Part shown: positions 1 to 8,170 of the stretch, one piece after another
How positions within the stretch are numbered: position 1 is the first letter of the stretch
Layout of the letters: the number at the start of each line of letters is the position of its first letter
From: G963667975 sp963677395
Lineage (GTDB): Bacteria; Bacteroidota; Bacteroidia; Bacteroidales; G963667975
Length of the DNA stretch: 64,000 nucleotides
Assembly: GCA_963677395.2 (NCBI GenBank)
Contig: OY781965.2
Span: 62,001-126,000 of the forward strand
Reading direction: 5' to 3'
Program-made: the position numbers and the translations under genes
The notes under the pieces: model-generated
Told to the model about the DNA's origin: nothing
Seen by the model: the letters and a program-made list of their open reading frames with translations, nothing else
Database searches by the model: none

Positions 1-833
1 AACGGGAAAACAGGGAAGCCTAAGCGGTCGCCATCGCGTTTACTTAACTTGCCATTTCCATCCGGTTTCAGCAAGAGTGGTAAATGTGCAAACATGGGCA
101 TGGTATCTTCCCAGCCAAAAGCTTTGTAGAGCATCACATGCAGTGGAGCCGAAGGCAACCACTCTTCGCCACGAATTACGTGTGAAATATCCATTAGGTG
201 ATCGTCCACAATATTTGCCAGATGGTAGGTTGGCATTCCGTCCGATTTAAACAATACTTTATCGTCGAGCAAACCGGAGTTTACTTTTACATCACCGCGT
301 ATTAAATCCTGAACGTGAATCTCTTCATTTTCGGGCATCTTGAAACGAACCACGAAAGCAGCACCGCTTTCGAGCAGGTTTTTCACCTCTTCGGTCGGAA
401 GAGTCAGCGAGTTTTTCATTTTGCCGCGGGTAGAAGCATCATACTGAAACGCTTTCTTTTCGGCTTCGTATTGTTTGCGGATAACATCCAGTTCTTCCGG
501 AGTATCAAAGGCGTAATACGCCCAGCCGTTTTCGATCAATTGATCAGAATATTGACGATACATTTCCTTACGGTCCGACTGACGATATGGTCCGAATGGT
601 CCACCTACGTGTACCCCTTCGTCGAATTCGATTCCCAACCAGGTAAGTGCTTCGATGATGTATTGCTCGGCACCCGGAACAAAACGGGTTTGGTCGGTAT
701 CTTCGATACGGAGAATCATTTTTCCACCGTTCTGACGTGCAAAAAGATAGTTGTACAATGCAGTGCGAACGCCACCGATATGCAAAGGTCCGGTAGGACT
801 CGGCGCAAAACGTACTCTGATGTTATCAGCCAT
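1..833 (-). CDS. gltX: Glutamyl-tRNA synthetase, 5' part (3' end outside window)
   Basis: Class I aminoacyl-tRNA synthetase that charges tRNA-Glu in the cytoplasm. The reverse complement from 833 begins MADNIRVRFAPSPTGPLHIG, which holds the class I HIGH-type signature (HIGG) next to the family's FAPSPTG motif, followed by ALYNYLFAR and RIEDTDQTR, both typical of GltX. The frame stays open to the left edge, so only about 277 N-terminal residues are present. A TACCTTTG -7 box lies 31 bp upstream of the ATG. Identification is firm; whether it is a discriminating GluRS cannot be told without the C-terminal anticodon-binding domain. Confidence 0.95.
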   Translation of the reverse strand, partial: MADNIRVRFAPSPTGPLHIGGVRTALYNYLFARQNGGKMILRIEDTDQTRFVPGAEQYIIEALTWLGIEFDEGVHVGGPFGPYRQSDRKEMYRQYSDQLIENGWAYYAFDTPEELDVIRKQYEAEKKAFQYDASTRGKMKNSLTLPTEEVKNLLESGAAFVVRFKMPENEEIHVQDLIRGDVKVNSGLLDDKVLFKSDGMPTYHLANIVDDHLMDISHVIRGEEWLPSAPLHVMLYKAFGWEDTMPMFAHLPLLLKPDGNGKLSKRDGDRLGFPVFP

Positions 834-863
834 AGTAAAATCCTCAGTTTAAATTTTAAGCTG

Positions 864-871
864 CAAAGGTA
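864..871 (-). promoter_or_regulatory. gltX -7 promoter box (TACCTTTG)
   Basis: Read on the minus strand, this matches the Bacteroidota -7 consensus TAnnTTTG and lies 31 bp upstream of the gltX ATG. No clear TTG -33 box is visible. Confidence 0.55.
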
Positions 872-973
872 AGGCTTGCTTCCGGAATAAGAAATAGTTG
901 GGGGATTTTTATAATTGTTACTTCATTGAGAATCTTTTGAAGATCAATTCCGGAAACGAAAGAACATGGTTGA

Positions 974-1798
974 TTATTTTAGTAGTTTTCGGCTTTCAAC
1001 ATCCAGTAATATTCGCATTTGCTGGATGGCAATCTGATTTAATTTTACAAGTCGTTTGTTTTGAGGAATCCCTTCATTTATAAATACAGCATTCAGATTT
1101 TCCATGTTCGACAGGCAAATTAACTGATTAATGGTTGCATAATCGCGGATATTACCTTTTAAATCAGGATTTGCATCACGCCACTGCTTTGCGGTGAGGC
1201 CAAACATTGCCATGTTTAAAACATCGGCTTCAGCGGCATAAATAATTGAAGTCTGAGCAGGAGAAAGCTCTGCCGGAATGAGGTTTTGCTTTACAGCATC
1301 GGTATGAATGTGGTAATTAAGTTTTGCTAATTCACGCTTTGCCGACCAGCCCAGAAGCTTTTGTTCTTCTTCTTTGAGCCGTTGAAATTCATTAATTAAA
1401 TAAAGTTTAAAAGGAACGCTAATAGCTGAACCGAATTCAAATGCAATATCTTTATGAGCAAAAGTGCCACCATATTTTCCTTTTTTTACTATTATGCCTA
1501 TTGCGGAAGTCTTTTCTACCCATTCCGAAACGCTTAAAACAAAACTTGGTAAACCTGCCTGAGTTTTAAAGTGGTCGAATTCGACCACTTTAAAACCGGA
1601 GTTGTTTATTAACTCCCAAGTACCCAGGAATTCAAGTGTATATCGGTTTCGTAACCAATTTTTAATGATATCGGCAGCACGACTTTCGTTTTCTTTGGCA
1701 TTTGCCATATCGGTAAGTGAGATATAATCGTTTTCTCCTATTGAAATAATGGTTATTTCAGTATTTTTTACATTAATTTTTGCCATGGTATGACTCAT
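974..1798 (-). CDS. KilA-N domain protein, copy A
   Basis: A 274-residue KilA-N family protein; this DNA-binding domain is common in phage and mobile-element regulators. Residues about 13-137 form the KilA-N part (NDYISLTDMANAK near the N-terminus, YGGTFAHKDIAFEF near 109-122). Residues 138-274 form a charged helical C-terminal region starting FQRLKEEEQKLLGW. That half differs from copy B by a single residue (K/R in HTDAVK), whereas the N-terminal halves are only about half identical. MSH with MAKINV four residues later offers two possible starts. The function in the host is unknown; it sits in chromosomal rather than clearly phage DNA. Confidence 0.85.
   Translation of the reverse strand: MSHTMAKINVKNTEITIISIGENDYISLTDMANAKENESRAADIIKNWLRNRYTLEFLGTWELINNSGFKVVEFDHFKTQAGLPSFVLSVSEWVEKTSAIGIIVKKGKYGGTFAHKDIAFEFGSAISVPFKLYLINEFQRLKEEEQKLLGWSAKRELAKLNYHIHTDAVKQNLIPAELSPAQTSIIYAAEADVLNMAMFGLTAKQWRDANPDLKGNIRDYATINQLICLSNMENLNAVFINEGIPQNKRLVKLNQIAIQQMRILLDVESRKLLK
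1563..1596. repeat. Perfect 34-bp palindrome inside KilA-N copy A
   Basis: Two 17-base arms meet at 1579/1580, around an EcoRI-like GAATTC core, with no mismatch. They encode the FKVVEFDHFK segment of the protein. The same place in copy B (2638-2671) is again palindromic around CGAATTCG, with different arms and three mismatches. Confidence 0.9.
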
Positions 1799-1916
1799 TC
1801 TTGTGCTTTAACAAATATAAAGATATTTTAAATACTGTGATGTTTTGGATTGATATTTAACAACTTGTATCTGGTGTATAGTATTCATATGAATTAGTAA
1901 TCTTTTGCAATCAGCA

Positions 1917-2043
1917 CTATACCTTTAACTTTTCTCCTTCCGATTTTGCCACGATTACGGCTCCGCAGGTATCGCCGTAAACATTGATGGTGGTGCGGAA
2001 CATATCAAGAATACGATCAACAGCCAGAATGAGTCCGATGCCT
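1917..2043 (-). pseudogene. Duplicated 3' remnant of the dicarboxylate symporter gene
   Basis: About 42 C-terminal codons of the symporter (GIGLILAVDRILDMF onward to the TAG at 1917-1919). They are a copy of 2989-3115 and are cut off at about 2044, where the second KilA-N gene's 3' end begins. There is no start or promoter, so this is a by-product of the tandem duplication. Confidence 0.9.
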
Positions 2044-2048
2044 TACGG

Positions 2049-2867
2049 TTATTTTAGTAGTTTTCGGCTTTCAACATCCAGTAATATTCGCATTTGCTGG
2101 ATGGCAATCTGATTTAATTTTACAAGTCGTTTGTTTTGAGGAATACCTTCATTTATAAATACAGCATTCAGATTTTCCATGTTCGACAGGCAAATTAACT
2201 GATTAATGGTTGCATAATCGCGGATATTACCTTTTAAATCAGGATTTGCATCACGCCACTGCTTTGCGGTGAGGCCAAACATTGCCATGTTTAAAACATC
2301 GGCTTCGGCGGCATAAATAATTGAAGTCTGAGCAGGAGAGAGCTCTGCAGGAATGAGGTTTTGCCTTACAGCATCGGTATGAATGTGGTAATTAAGTTTT
2401 GCTAATTCACGCTTTGCCGACCAGCCCAGAAGCTTTTGTTCTTCTTCTTTGAGTCGTTGAAATTCTTTTACTATGTATAGTTCAAATTCAACAGAAATCC
2501 AGCTGGCGAATTTAAATGCAATATCTTTATGAGCAAAAGTACCTCCATAACGACCTGATTTTGCAATAAAACCGATTGCTCCTGTCGTGTTTATCCATTT
2601 TAATGGGGACATGGTAAAAGCATTTAACCCGGCTTCACTTCTAAACCTCTCGAATTCGAGGGGTTTAAAATTTGGATTGTATAATGTTTCCCATATTCCA
2701 AGAAATTCAATGGAATTTCTATTTCTCATCCAATTTCCAATTACCGCACTTGTGTCATCCGTTTTAAATTTAGCAATATCCGTAAGTGATATATAATCAG
2801 TATCATTTAGTGATATTATACTTACTGTCGTATTTTTTACATTAATTTTTGCCATGGCATGACTCAT
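2049..2867 (-). CDS. KilA-N domain protein, copy B
   Basis: A 272-residue paralogue of copy A with the same plan: an N-terminal KilA-N domain (NDTDYISLTDIAKFK; YGGTFAHKDIAFKF) and a C-terminal helical region from FQRLKEEEQ. The C-terminal region is essentially identical to copy A, while the KilA-N half differs at roughly every second residue. It lies between the true symporter 3' end (2989) and the symporter remnant (1917-2043). The near-identical 120-bp upstream spacers suggest shared regulation. Its role is unknown; DNA binding is inferred from the domain. Confidence 0.85.
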   Translation of the reverse strand: MSHAMAKINVKNTTVSIISLNDTDYISLTDIAKFKTDDTSAVIGNWMRNRNSIEFLGIWETLYNPNFKPLEFERFRSEAGLNAFTMSPLKWINTTGAIGFIAKSGRYGGTFAHKDIAFKFASWISVEFELYIVKEFQRLKEEEQKLLGWSAKRELAKLNYHIHTDAVRQNLIPAELSPAQTSIIYAAEADVLNMAMFGLTAKQWRDANPDLKGNIRDYATINQLICLSNMENLNAVFINEGIPQNKRLVKLNQIAIQQMRILLDVESRKLLK

Positions 2868-2988
2868 TCTTGTACTTTAACAAAAGTATAAAGATATTTT
2901 AAATACTGTGATGTTTTGGATTGATATTTAATAACTTGTATCTGGTGTATAGTATTCATATGAATTAGATAATCTTTTGTAATCAGCA

Positions 2989-4218
2989 CTATACCTTTAA
3001 CTTTTCTCCTTCCGATTTTGCCACGATTACGGCTCCGCAGGTATCGCCGTAAACATTGATGGTGGTGCGGAACATATCAAGAATACGATCAACAGCCAGA
3101 ATGAGTCCGATGCCTTCCAGAGGCAGATTTACAGCTTTCAGCACAATAGTCATCATCACCAGCCCGGCCATGGGGATTCCGGCAGAGCCAACGGCTGCCA
3201 GCAATGCGGTAAACACCACAATAATTTGTTGCACAAAGCTGAGTTCTATGCCGTAAGCTTGTGCGATAAACATTACAGCTACGCATTCATACAGAGCTGT
3301 ACCGTTCATGTTTACCGTTGCTCCTAAAGGCAGGGTAAACGCTGCAATTTTTTGCGAAACACCATCTTTGTGTTCTACTGCTTCCATGGTTAAAGGCAGG
3401 GTAGCATTGGATGAGGAGGTTGAAAAAGCCGTCAGTAACGGGGTTGTCATGTTTCGTAGATGTTTAATGGGGTTTGCTCTACTGAGCAGATACACACTCA
3501 ACGGTAATGTAAACAATCCATGAATCAGCAGTCCCAGAATCACGCTCAGCATATACCAGCCCATTCGGGCAAACACGTCCCAGAGGTTGTTTCCCATCTG
3601 AATTTGCTCACTCACCACTTTTACCACAATTCCAAAAACTCCCAGTGGAGTAAACCGGATTACAAACAGTGTGATTTTCATGATTACATCTGTAGAGGAA
3701 TCGAAAAAGCGAAGCAGGAAAGTCTGGGTTTTTTCTTCGGTTTTCGTGATGAAAAAACCGAACAATATTGCAAAGAAGATAATCGAGAGCATTTGTCCCT
3801 GGCTCATCGCTTCAAAAATGTTGGTCGGGATAATGTGAAGCAATGTATTGCCAAACGAATCAGCACTTTGGGTGATTCCTTCAGGTGTATCGGCAAATTT
3901 AAGTTCACTACCCACCCCGGGTTTAATCAGGTTAACCAACAGTAGCCCTGTAACGATGGCAAGCAGAGTTGTGGCCATATAATAGCCCATGGTTTTCAAT
4001 CCTATACGGCCGAGATTTTCGGCATTTCCCACGCTGGCCACCCCGCTGATGATAGAGCATAAAATAAGCGGTACAATAATCATATTCAGGGCTCTGAGAA
4101 ACAAAGTACCCATCCAGATTACCCAGGAAGAGCTTTCTGTAAAATATATTCCAAAACATACTCCAAGTATCAGTGCAATCAAAATTTGCCAATGCAACGC
4201 GAGCTTTATCTTCTTCAT
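2989..4218 (-). CDS. Dicarboxylate/amino acid:cation symporter (DAACS family)
   Basis: Inner-membrane secondary transporter of the GltP/DctA type that takes up glutamate, aspartate or C4-dicarboxylates with H+ or Na+. Several hydrophobic helices are visible. Family signatures include the serine-rich reentrant loop TAFSTSSSNATLPLTME, the NMNGTALYE segment and the late FRTTINVYGDTCGAVIV segment, whose D and T/C residues belong to the substrate site. I chose the start at MKKIKLALHWQIL (4218) because the first transmembrane helix follows directly; in-frame ATGs at 4257 and 4299 would add an unusual polar leader. Its 3' end was copied into the KilA-N tandem duplication. Substrate cannot be assigned. 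Confidence 0.88.
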   Translation of the reverse strand: MKKIKLALHWQILIALILGVCFGIYFTESSSWVIWMGTLFLRALNMIIVPLILCSIISGVASVGNAENLGRIGLKTMGYYMATTLLAIVTGLLLVNLIKPGVGSELKFADTPEGITQSADSFGNTLLHIIPTNIFEAMSQGQMLSIIFFAILFGFFITKTEEKTQTFLLRFFDSSTDVIMKITLFVIRFTPLGVFGIVVKVVSEQIQMGNNLWDVFARMGWYMLSVILGLLIHGLFTLPLSVYLLSRANPIKHLRNMTTPLLTAFSTSSSNATLPLTMEAVEHKDGVSQKIAAFTLPLGATVNMNGTALYECVAVMFIAQAYGIELSFVQQIIVVFTALLAAVGSAGIPMAGLVMMTIVLKAVNLPLEGIGLILAVDRILDMFRTTINVYGDTCGAVIVAKSEGEKLKV

Positions 4219-4269
4219 TCCGGCTTGATATTTCCACAAAAATAAACTCTTTTCCATACAAACAGAATG

Positions 4270-4288
4270 TAGTTTTGCGTTACTTTTG
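4270..4288 (+). promoter_or_regulatory. Two overlapping -7 boxes for the GH25 gene
   Basis: TAGTTTTG (4270-4277) and TACTTTTG (4281-4288) both match TAnnTTTG and lie 14-25 bp ahead of the ATG at 4303. No good -33 box is seen. Confidence 0.5.
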
Positions 4289-4302
4289 CTGAAAAGCACT
4301 AC

Positions 4303-5112
4303 ATGGCTCGCAACAGGAAGAAAAAGCTTCGTTGGATACTTGTCGGTTTGTTGATGCTCCTATTGGTGGTAGCTTCTACAAACAAAGGGCGTATTTTTCT
4401 TAGGCAAAGCATGTATGAAGCTTATTATTTGTGGATTGGTCTTACGAATAACGATCAAAAAACTTTCGTAAAACGCTTTGGTATCCGCTTGCCAAGAGGT
4501 TTTAACCTTCATGGAATTGATGTTTCAAGATATCAGGAAGATATTGATTGGGAACGTGTTGCGAAAATGAATGTGGACAGCATTCAAATTACATTTGCCT
4601 TTATTAAAGCTACAGAAGGAGCTACTTATGCTGATCCTTGGTTTGTAAATAACTGGAAAAACTCAAAAAAATACGGAATTATTCGCGGTGCATATCATTA
4701 TTACAAACCTTCTTCATCGTCAACCATTCAGGCCAAGAATTTTCTGAATATGGTTACGTTCGAAAAAGGTGATTTACCACCTGTGCTTGATGTTGAAGAA
4801 ACCGGAGAAATGCCCAATAACCGACTGATAAAAGGGTTGAGAAACTGGATTACAATTGTTCGGAAGGAAACAGGTTTAAAGCCCATTATTTACACCAATA
4901 TTGATTTCTATCGCCTGAATTTGCAGGATGAGTTTTTCGACGATTACCCAATTTGGATTGCCCATTATTACAAACCAAAATTGTTGTTTGAAGATGTCTG
5001 GAGCTTTTGGCAACACAGTGACTTGGGTAAAGTGGATGGTATTCAGGGCCGGGTTGATTTCAACGTTTTCAACGGAAAGAAATCGCAGCTTCTGAAACTT
5101 TGCAAGAAGTAA
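4303..5112 (+). CDS. GH25 family lysozyme (N-acetylmuramidase), membrane anchored
   Basis: Glycoside hydrolase family 25 enzyme expected to cut the MurNAc-GlcNAc bond of peptidoglycan. A basic N-terminus (MARNRKKKLR) and one hydrophobic helix (residues 11-25) suggest an uncleaved inner-membrane anchor facing the periplasm. Family motifs run in order: GIDVSRYQEDIDW (71-83), FAFIKATEGATYADP (98-112), GAYHYYKP (129-136), LDVEE with the catalytic DxE (D163, E165), PIIYTN, PIWIAHYYKP and the terminal WQHSDLGKVDGIQGRVDFNVF. The length of 269 residues is normal. It diverges from the symporter and precedes rsmE by 34 bp. A host cell-wall role is likely, not a phage lysin, as it lies outside the prophage ends. 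Confidence 0.93.
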   Translation: MARNRKKKLRWILVGLLMLLLVVASTNKGRIFLRQSMYEAYYLWIGLTNNDQKTFVKRFGIRLPRGFNLHGIDVSRYQEDIDWERVAKMNVDSIQITFAFIKATEGATYADPWFVNNWKNSKKYGIIRGAYHYYKPSSSSTIQAKNFLNMVTFEKGDLPPVLDVEETGEMPNNRLIKGLRNWITIVRKETGLKPIIYTNIDFYRLNLQDEFFDDYPIWIAHYYKPKLLFEDVWSFWQHSDLGKVDGIQGRVDFNVFNGKKSQLLKLCKK

Positions 5113-5114
5113 AG

Positions 5115-5122
5115 TATCTTTG
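5115..5122 (+). promoter_or_regulatory. rsmE -7 box (TATCTTTG)
   Basis: Matches TAnnTTTG, 24 bp before the rsmE ATG and immediately after the lysozyme stop, so rsmE may have its own promoter. Confidence 0.45.
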
Positions 5123-5146
5123 TAGCTCAATCATTTTTCATCAACT

Positions 5147-5848
5147 ATGTATCTTTTTTATCTGCCTGAAGCCGAAATAGGATTATGCAAACTGAGCGAA
5201 GAGGAATCTTTCCATGGTGCACGTGTTTTACGATTGAAAGCGGGTGAACAAATTTCGCTCACCAATGGTGAGGGTTGTTTCTTTAAGGCTTATGTTGTAC
5301 AACCTGATTCCAAAGCCTGTATGGTGGATGTATTTGAACGTATTGAACAATCAGACCGAGCCAAGGAGCATCTGCATATTGCTGTTTCGCCACTGAAAAA
5401 TCCTGCCCGCCTGGAATGGTTTCTGGAAAAAGCAGTAGAAATCGGGATTGATGAAATTACGCTTATTGTGTGCGAACATACCGAAAAAAGCCGTGAAAAA
5501 ACTGATCGTTTGCAACGTTTGCTGATTTCAGCCATGAAACAATCGCTGCGAAGCAAGCTTCCGAAACTCAATGGCTTGGTGAAGTTTAACGATTTTATGA
5601 AACAGCCTTCGGATGCTGCAAAACTGATTGCATGGTGTGGGGAAGGCGAAAAAACTTTACTAAAAGACGCTCTGAAGCCCAATGAAAATAGCATTATTCT
5701 TATTGGCCCTGAAGGTGATTTTAGCGAAACAGAAGTAAAAATGGCTTTTGAAAAAGGGTACAAAGCAGTCAGTTTGGGCGATTCGCGCCTGAGAACCGAA
5801 ACTGCAGCTCTGGTGGCCTGCCATACAGTTTGTTTGATTAATCAATAA
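5147..5848 (+). CDS. rsmE: 16S rRNA (uracil-1498-N3)-methyltransferase RsmE
   Basis: SPOUT-class methyltransferase that uses S-adenosylmethionine to methylate U1498 of 16S rRNA. The 233-residue length is typical. The N-terminal PUA-like part holds HGARVLRLKAGEQI (about 24-37). The C-terminal SPOUT knot holds the diagnostic segments IGPEGDFSETE (about 186-196) and LGDSRLRTETAA (about 210-221), which form the SAM-binding trefoil. It is 5 bp upstream of the DUF4159 gene and probably co-transcribed with it. Confidence 0.95.
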   Translation: MYLFYLPEAEIGLCKLSEEESFHGARVLRLKAGEQISLTNGEGCFFKAYVVQPDSKACMVDVFERIEQSDRAKEHLHIAVSPLKNPARLEWFLEKAVEIGIDEITLIVCEHTEKSREKTDRLQRLLISAMKQSLRSKLPKLNGLVKFNDFMKQPSDAAKLIAWCGEGEKTLLKDALKPNENSIILIGPEGDFSETEVKMAFEKGYKAVSLGDSRLRTETAALVACHTVCLINQ

Positions 5849-5853
5849 AATCT

Positions 5854-6504
5854 ATGAAGAAATATATTTGCCTGATTCTGGTTTTTGTGTCGCTTACAGC
5901 TTTTTCACAACTAAGTACACAGATAGCTTTGCTCAAATACAACGGGGGTGGCGACTGGTATGCCAATCCTACATCACTTACCAATTTGATCAGGTTTTGC
6001 AATTCAAATCTTGCAATGGGATTAAATACGGAATATGCAACCGTTGATGCCGGCAGTTCTGATATTTTCAATTATCCGTTTATCCATATGACTGGTCACG
6101 GAAACGTGGTTTTCAATAATCAGGAAATTCAAAATCTGAGAAAGTATATGATGGGTGGCGGCTTTCTGCATATTGACGACAATTATGGAATGGATAAATT
6201 TATCCGTCCGCAATTGAAACGAATTTTTCCCGACCTTGATTTGGTGGAGCTTCCGGCAAGTTATCCCATTTTTCACCAGAAGTATGACTTTTCGAACGGA
6301 CTGCCAAAAATTCATGAACATGACAATAAACGTCCTCAGGCTTTTGGAATTATTTACGAAGGGCGTCTGATATGCCTTTATACGTACGAATGCGATTTGG
6401 GTGATGGTTGGGAAGATGCTGATGTACACCGCGATTCGGACGAAACCCGTCAGAAAGCATTGAAAATGGGGGCAAATATTATTCAGTATGCTTTCACGAG
6501 ATAA
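5854..6504 (+). CDS. DUF4159 domain protein, exported
   Basis: A 216-residue protein with a signal peptide (MKKYICLILVFVSLTAFSQ, cleavage after SQ) and a DUF4159 body. Typical segments are YNGGGDWYANPTSLTNL, the PFIHMTGHGNV motif, GGGFLHIDDNYGMD and the HDNKRPQAFGI region. The fold resembles glutamine-amidotransferase-like domains, but no catalytic triad is apparent, and the family's function is not established. It starts 5 bp after rsmE. The periplasmic location is inferred from the signal peptide. Confidence 0.85.
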   Translation: MKKYICLILVFVSLTAFSQLSTQIALLKYNGGGDWYANPTSLTNLIRFCNSNLAMGLNTEYATVDAGSSDIFNYPFIHMTGHGNVVFNNQEIQNLRKYMMGGGFLHIDDNYGMDKFIRPQLKRIFPDLDLVELPASYPIFHQKYDFSNGLPKIHEHDNKRPQAFGIIYEGRLICLYTYECDLGDGWEDADVHRDSDETRQKALKMGANIIQYAFTR

Positions 6505-6687
6505 GAAAGTGTTTTCATTTATTTTTTGTCAGTTTTTTAATCGAGTATTCTGCAATTTTGTCAGCAAACCCTTTCTGTGTGTTAAAAAACGTTAAGGATT
6601 TATCAGTTTTTGACGTGCTGGAAAATGAATGGCATAGCTCTTGCGTTATGGCTTGCAAAAAATAAATTAATCCAAATTACAATTGCT

Positions 6688-7344
6688 ATGAAACTGAAAA
6701 GTAGAATTCAATTGATGATTCACAGTCTGATTCACAGGGTCGAAAAAACAAATCTGTTTACCTTTTTCTTTTTTCTTCTTATCTCGGCATTGCTTTATTC
6801 GATAGTGACCCGGGCCGAACAAACGTGCAGAACTGCAGAATCATTTGGTTTTCAGGGCAAGGATTCATTAAAGAATCAACCCAAAATAGATGTAAAGGTA
6901 AATCGTAAGTATGATGAACATGGAAATCTGGTTCAGTTCGATTCTACCTATTCGTACGTTTCCAGTTCGGATGGAAATACTGTGATTATGGATATGGACA
7001 GCATGATGAATGGTGAAAATTTTCAGCAGTTTTTTAATCACCCGTTTATGAACGATCCGTTTGGGAACAATTTTTTTAACGACTCGCTGATGATGGGTTT
7101 CCAGAATCCGTTCGGGAATGATCCTTTTGAGATGCACCGGAAAATGATGGAACAGATGCAGCAATTTATGCAACAAATGCCTCAAAACAGAGTACAGATT
7201 CCTGCTCCTCCACAACAAAAACCGACGCAAAAAGTAAAACCAAAAGTTCAGCCAAAACCTGAGACCCAGCCTCGGTCACAGCCACAACCACGGCCAGCTC
7301 AGCCTGAACCTTCAAAAGAAAACAGCAACTACATTACAATGTAA
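6688..7344 (+). CDS. Membrane-anchored hypothetical protein, Pro/Gln-rich C-terminus
   Basis: Not recognised. From the chosen ATG (MKLKSRIQLM) it has one hydrophobic segment (LFTFFFFLLISALLYSIV) and then a polar region. That region holds repeated Met/Asn/Phe/Pro motifs (NPFGNDPFE, HPFMNDPFGNNFF), a Met/Gln-rich stretch (MEQMQQFMQQMPQN) and a Pro/Gln/Lys tail that looks disordered. A longer start at 6610 is possible, but its extra leader is poorly protein-like. Its 3' end overlaps the convergent HAD gene by 11 bp. A periplasmic tail anchored in the inner membrane is the simplest reading. Confidence 0.65.
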   Translation: MKLKSRIQLMIHSLIHRVEKTNLFTFFFFLLISALLYSIVTRAEQTCRTAESFGFQGKDSLKNQPKIDVKVNRKYDEHGNLVQFDSTYSYVSSSDGNTVIMDMDSMMNGENFQQFFNHPFMNDPFGNNFFNDSLMMGFQNPFGNDPFEMHRKMMEQMQQFMQQMPQNRVQIPAPPQQKPTQKVKPKVQPKPETQPRSQPQPRPAQPEPSKENSNYITM

Positions 7345-7966
7345 ATAACGAAGTTATATCTTCTCCTTTTTGAAGATGATAGATTTGAATGCCTAGCTGT
7401 TGCGCCGCCACCAGATTTGGATACGAATCGTCAATAAAAAGTGTTTCAGAAGGAAGTAAATTCTCATTTTTTAGCATACACTTATAAATTTCGAGGTCTG
7501 GTTTACGCATTCCCACGTTGAATGAAAACCAGGCCTTTTTAAATAGCGCATCAAAATCAGGATAACCATGAACGTCTTCCAGGTTTTGGCGATATTTCCA
7601 GTAATGTATGATGTTTGAATTGCTAAGCAGATAGGTGTTGTAGCGATTTTTAAGTTTCAGCAGAAGTTCGATGCGTTTAGCAGGAAGATCAAGTAAAATA
7701 TCATTCCAGGCAGTGTCAATTTGTTCATCGGACAGACTTAATCCGGACAATTTTCGGATTTCATTGTGGAAAGTTACAGGCTCTACCAACCCTTTTTCGA
7801 GCTTATCAAAGAGGTCTGTTTGACTGTATTGCGAATAAAGTTGGTCAAAATTATTCAATCCCACTTTTTTAAAAGCGTCCACTGTTTTTTGAAAATCAAT
7901 ATTTAAGATAACTCCGCCAAAATCGAAGATGATGTTTTTTATTCCGGTTAAATTGAGCATTGGCAA
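7334..7966 (-). CDS. HAD-superfamily hydrolase, subfamily IA
   Basis: A 210-residue HAD phosphatase-like enzyme. Motif I is IIFDFGGVILNID (D15, with Gly in place of the usual second Asp: DFG), motif II is in YLLSNSN (Ser near 117), motif III is the Lys of RKPDLEIY and motif IV is LFIDDSYPNLVAA. A helical cap lies between motifs I and II. Motif I DFGGV is typical of the YihX/epoxide-hydrolase-like group, whose natural substrates are sugar phosphates. The first ATG is used; MLNLTG two codons later is equally possible. Confidence 0.85.
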   Translation of the reverse strand: MPMLNLTGIKNIIFDFGGVILNIDFQKTVDAFKKVGLNNFDQLYSQYSQTDLFDKLEKGLVEPVTFHNEIRKLSGLSLSDEQIDTAWNDILLDLPAKRIELLLKLKNRYNTYLLSNSNIIHYWKYRQNLEDVHGYPDFDALFKKAWFSFNVGMRKPDLEIYKCMLKNENLLPSETLFIDDSYPNLVAAQQLGIQIYHLQKGEDITSLFTL

Positions 7967-7993
7967 TTTTTTTTCATTAATGAGTGAAGATGC

Positions 7994-8023
7994 TTGTTAT
8001 TTTCGTGCAAAAGTGTACATTTG
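7994..8023 (+). promoter_or_regulatory. tRNA promoter: TTG-N19-TACATTTG
   Basis: TTG at 7994-7996 and TACATTTG at 8016-8023 are separated by exactly 19 bp, the textbook Bacteroidota vegetative promoter. The tRNA begins 40 bp downstream. Confidence 0.8.
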
Positions 8024-8062
8024 CACTCTAAATTCCAAACCCAATTATTGAGAGTTCGGAAT

Positions 8063-8136
8063 GGTCCTATAGCTCAGTCGGTTAGAGCAACTGACTCATA
8101 ATCAGTGGGTCCCAGGTTCAAGTCCTGGTGGGACCA
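8063..8136 (+). tRNA. tRNA with CAU anticodon (tRNA-Met or tRNA-Ile2)
   Basis: A 74-nt cloverleaf. The acceptor stem GGTCCTA (8063-8069) pairs with TGGGACC (8129-8135), with discriminator A at 8136. The D-arm contains AGCTCAGTCGGTTAGAGC, the anticodon loop is CTCATAA, and the T-arm is CCAGG-TTCAAGT-CCTGG. No CCA is encoded. The GACTCATAATC anticodon arm resembles lysidine-type tRNA-Ile2 (CAU), so the isoacceptor class is uncertain. Its 3' half is the attachment site of both prophages. Confidence 0.93.
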
Positions 8137-8151
8137 CAAAAACCAGGGCGG
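8121..8151 (+). repeat. attL of prophage 1 (31-bp direct repeat, left copy)
   Basis: Identical over 31 bp to 52533-52563. It begins in the tRNA T-loop, covers the 3' acceptor strand and extends 15 bp past the tRNA, so integration leaves the tRNA intact. Confidence 0.93.
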
Positions 8152-8170
8152 ATACTTTAAAGTTTCCGCC
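8147..8170 (+). terminator. Palindromic hairpin after the tRNA
   Basis: GGCGGA (8147-8152) pairs with TCCGCC (8165-8170) across a near-perfect 24-bp palindrome, followed by AT-rich DNA. The left arm lies in the att repeat. The equivalent hairpin beside the second att copy (52558-52583) has different arm bases that still pair. It could be a tRNA terminator or an integrase-related structure. Confidence 0.55.

Larger units (their letters stand above)
974..3117. repeat. Tandem duplication of about 1.07 kb: KilA-N gene plus symporter 3' end
   Basis: Unit 1 (974-2044) and unit 2 (2049-about 3119) repeat with a period of about 1075 bp. Each holds a KilA-N gene, its upstream spacer and the last ~130 bp of the symporter gene. 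In unit 2 the symporter segment is the true gene end; in unit 1 it is a cut-off fragment joined directly to the 3' end of the second KilA-N gene near 2044. The 3' halves of the KilA-N genes and the spacers are nearly identical, while the 5' halves have diverged. Confidence 0.9.

Noticed and set aside
315..872. Open plus-strand frame of 185 codons
   Set aside because: It is the antisense shadow of gltX, whose signature motifs are clear on the minus strand.
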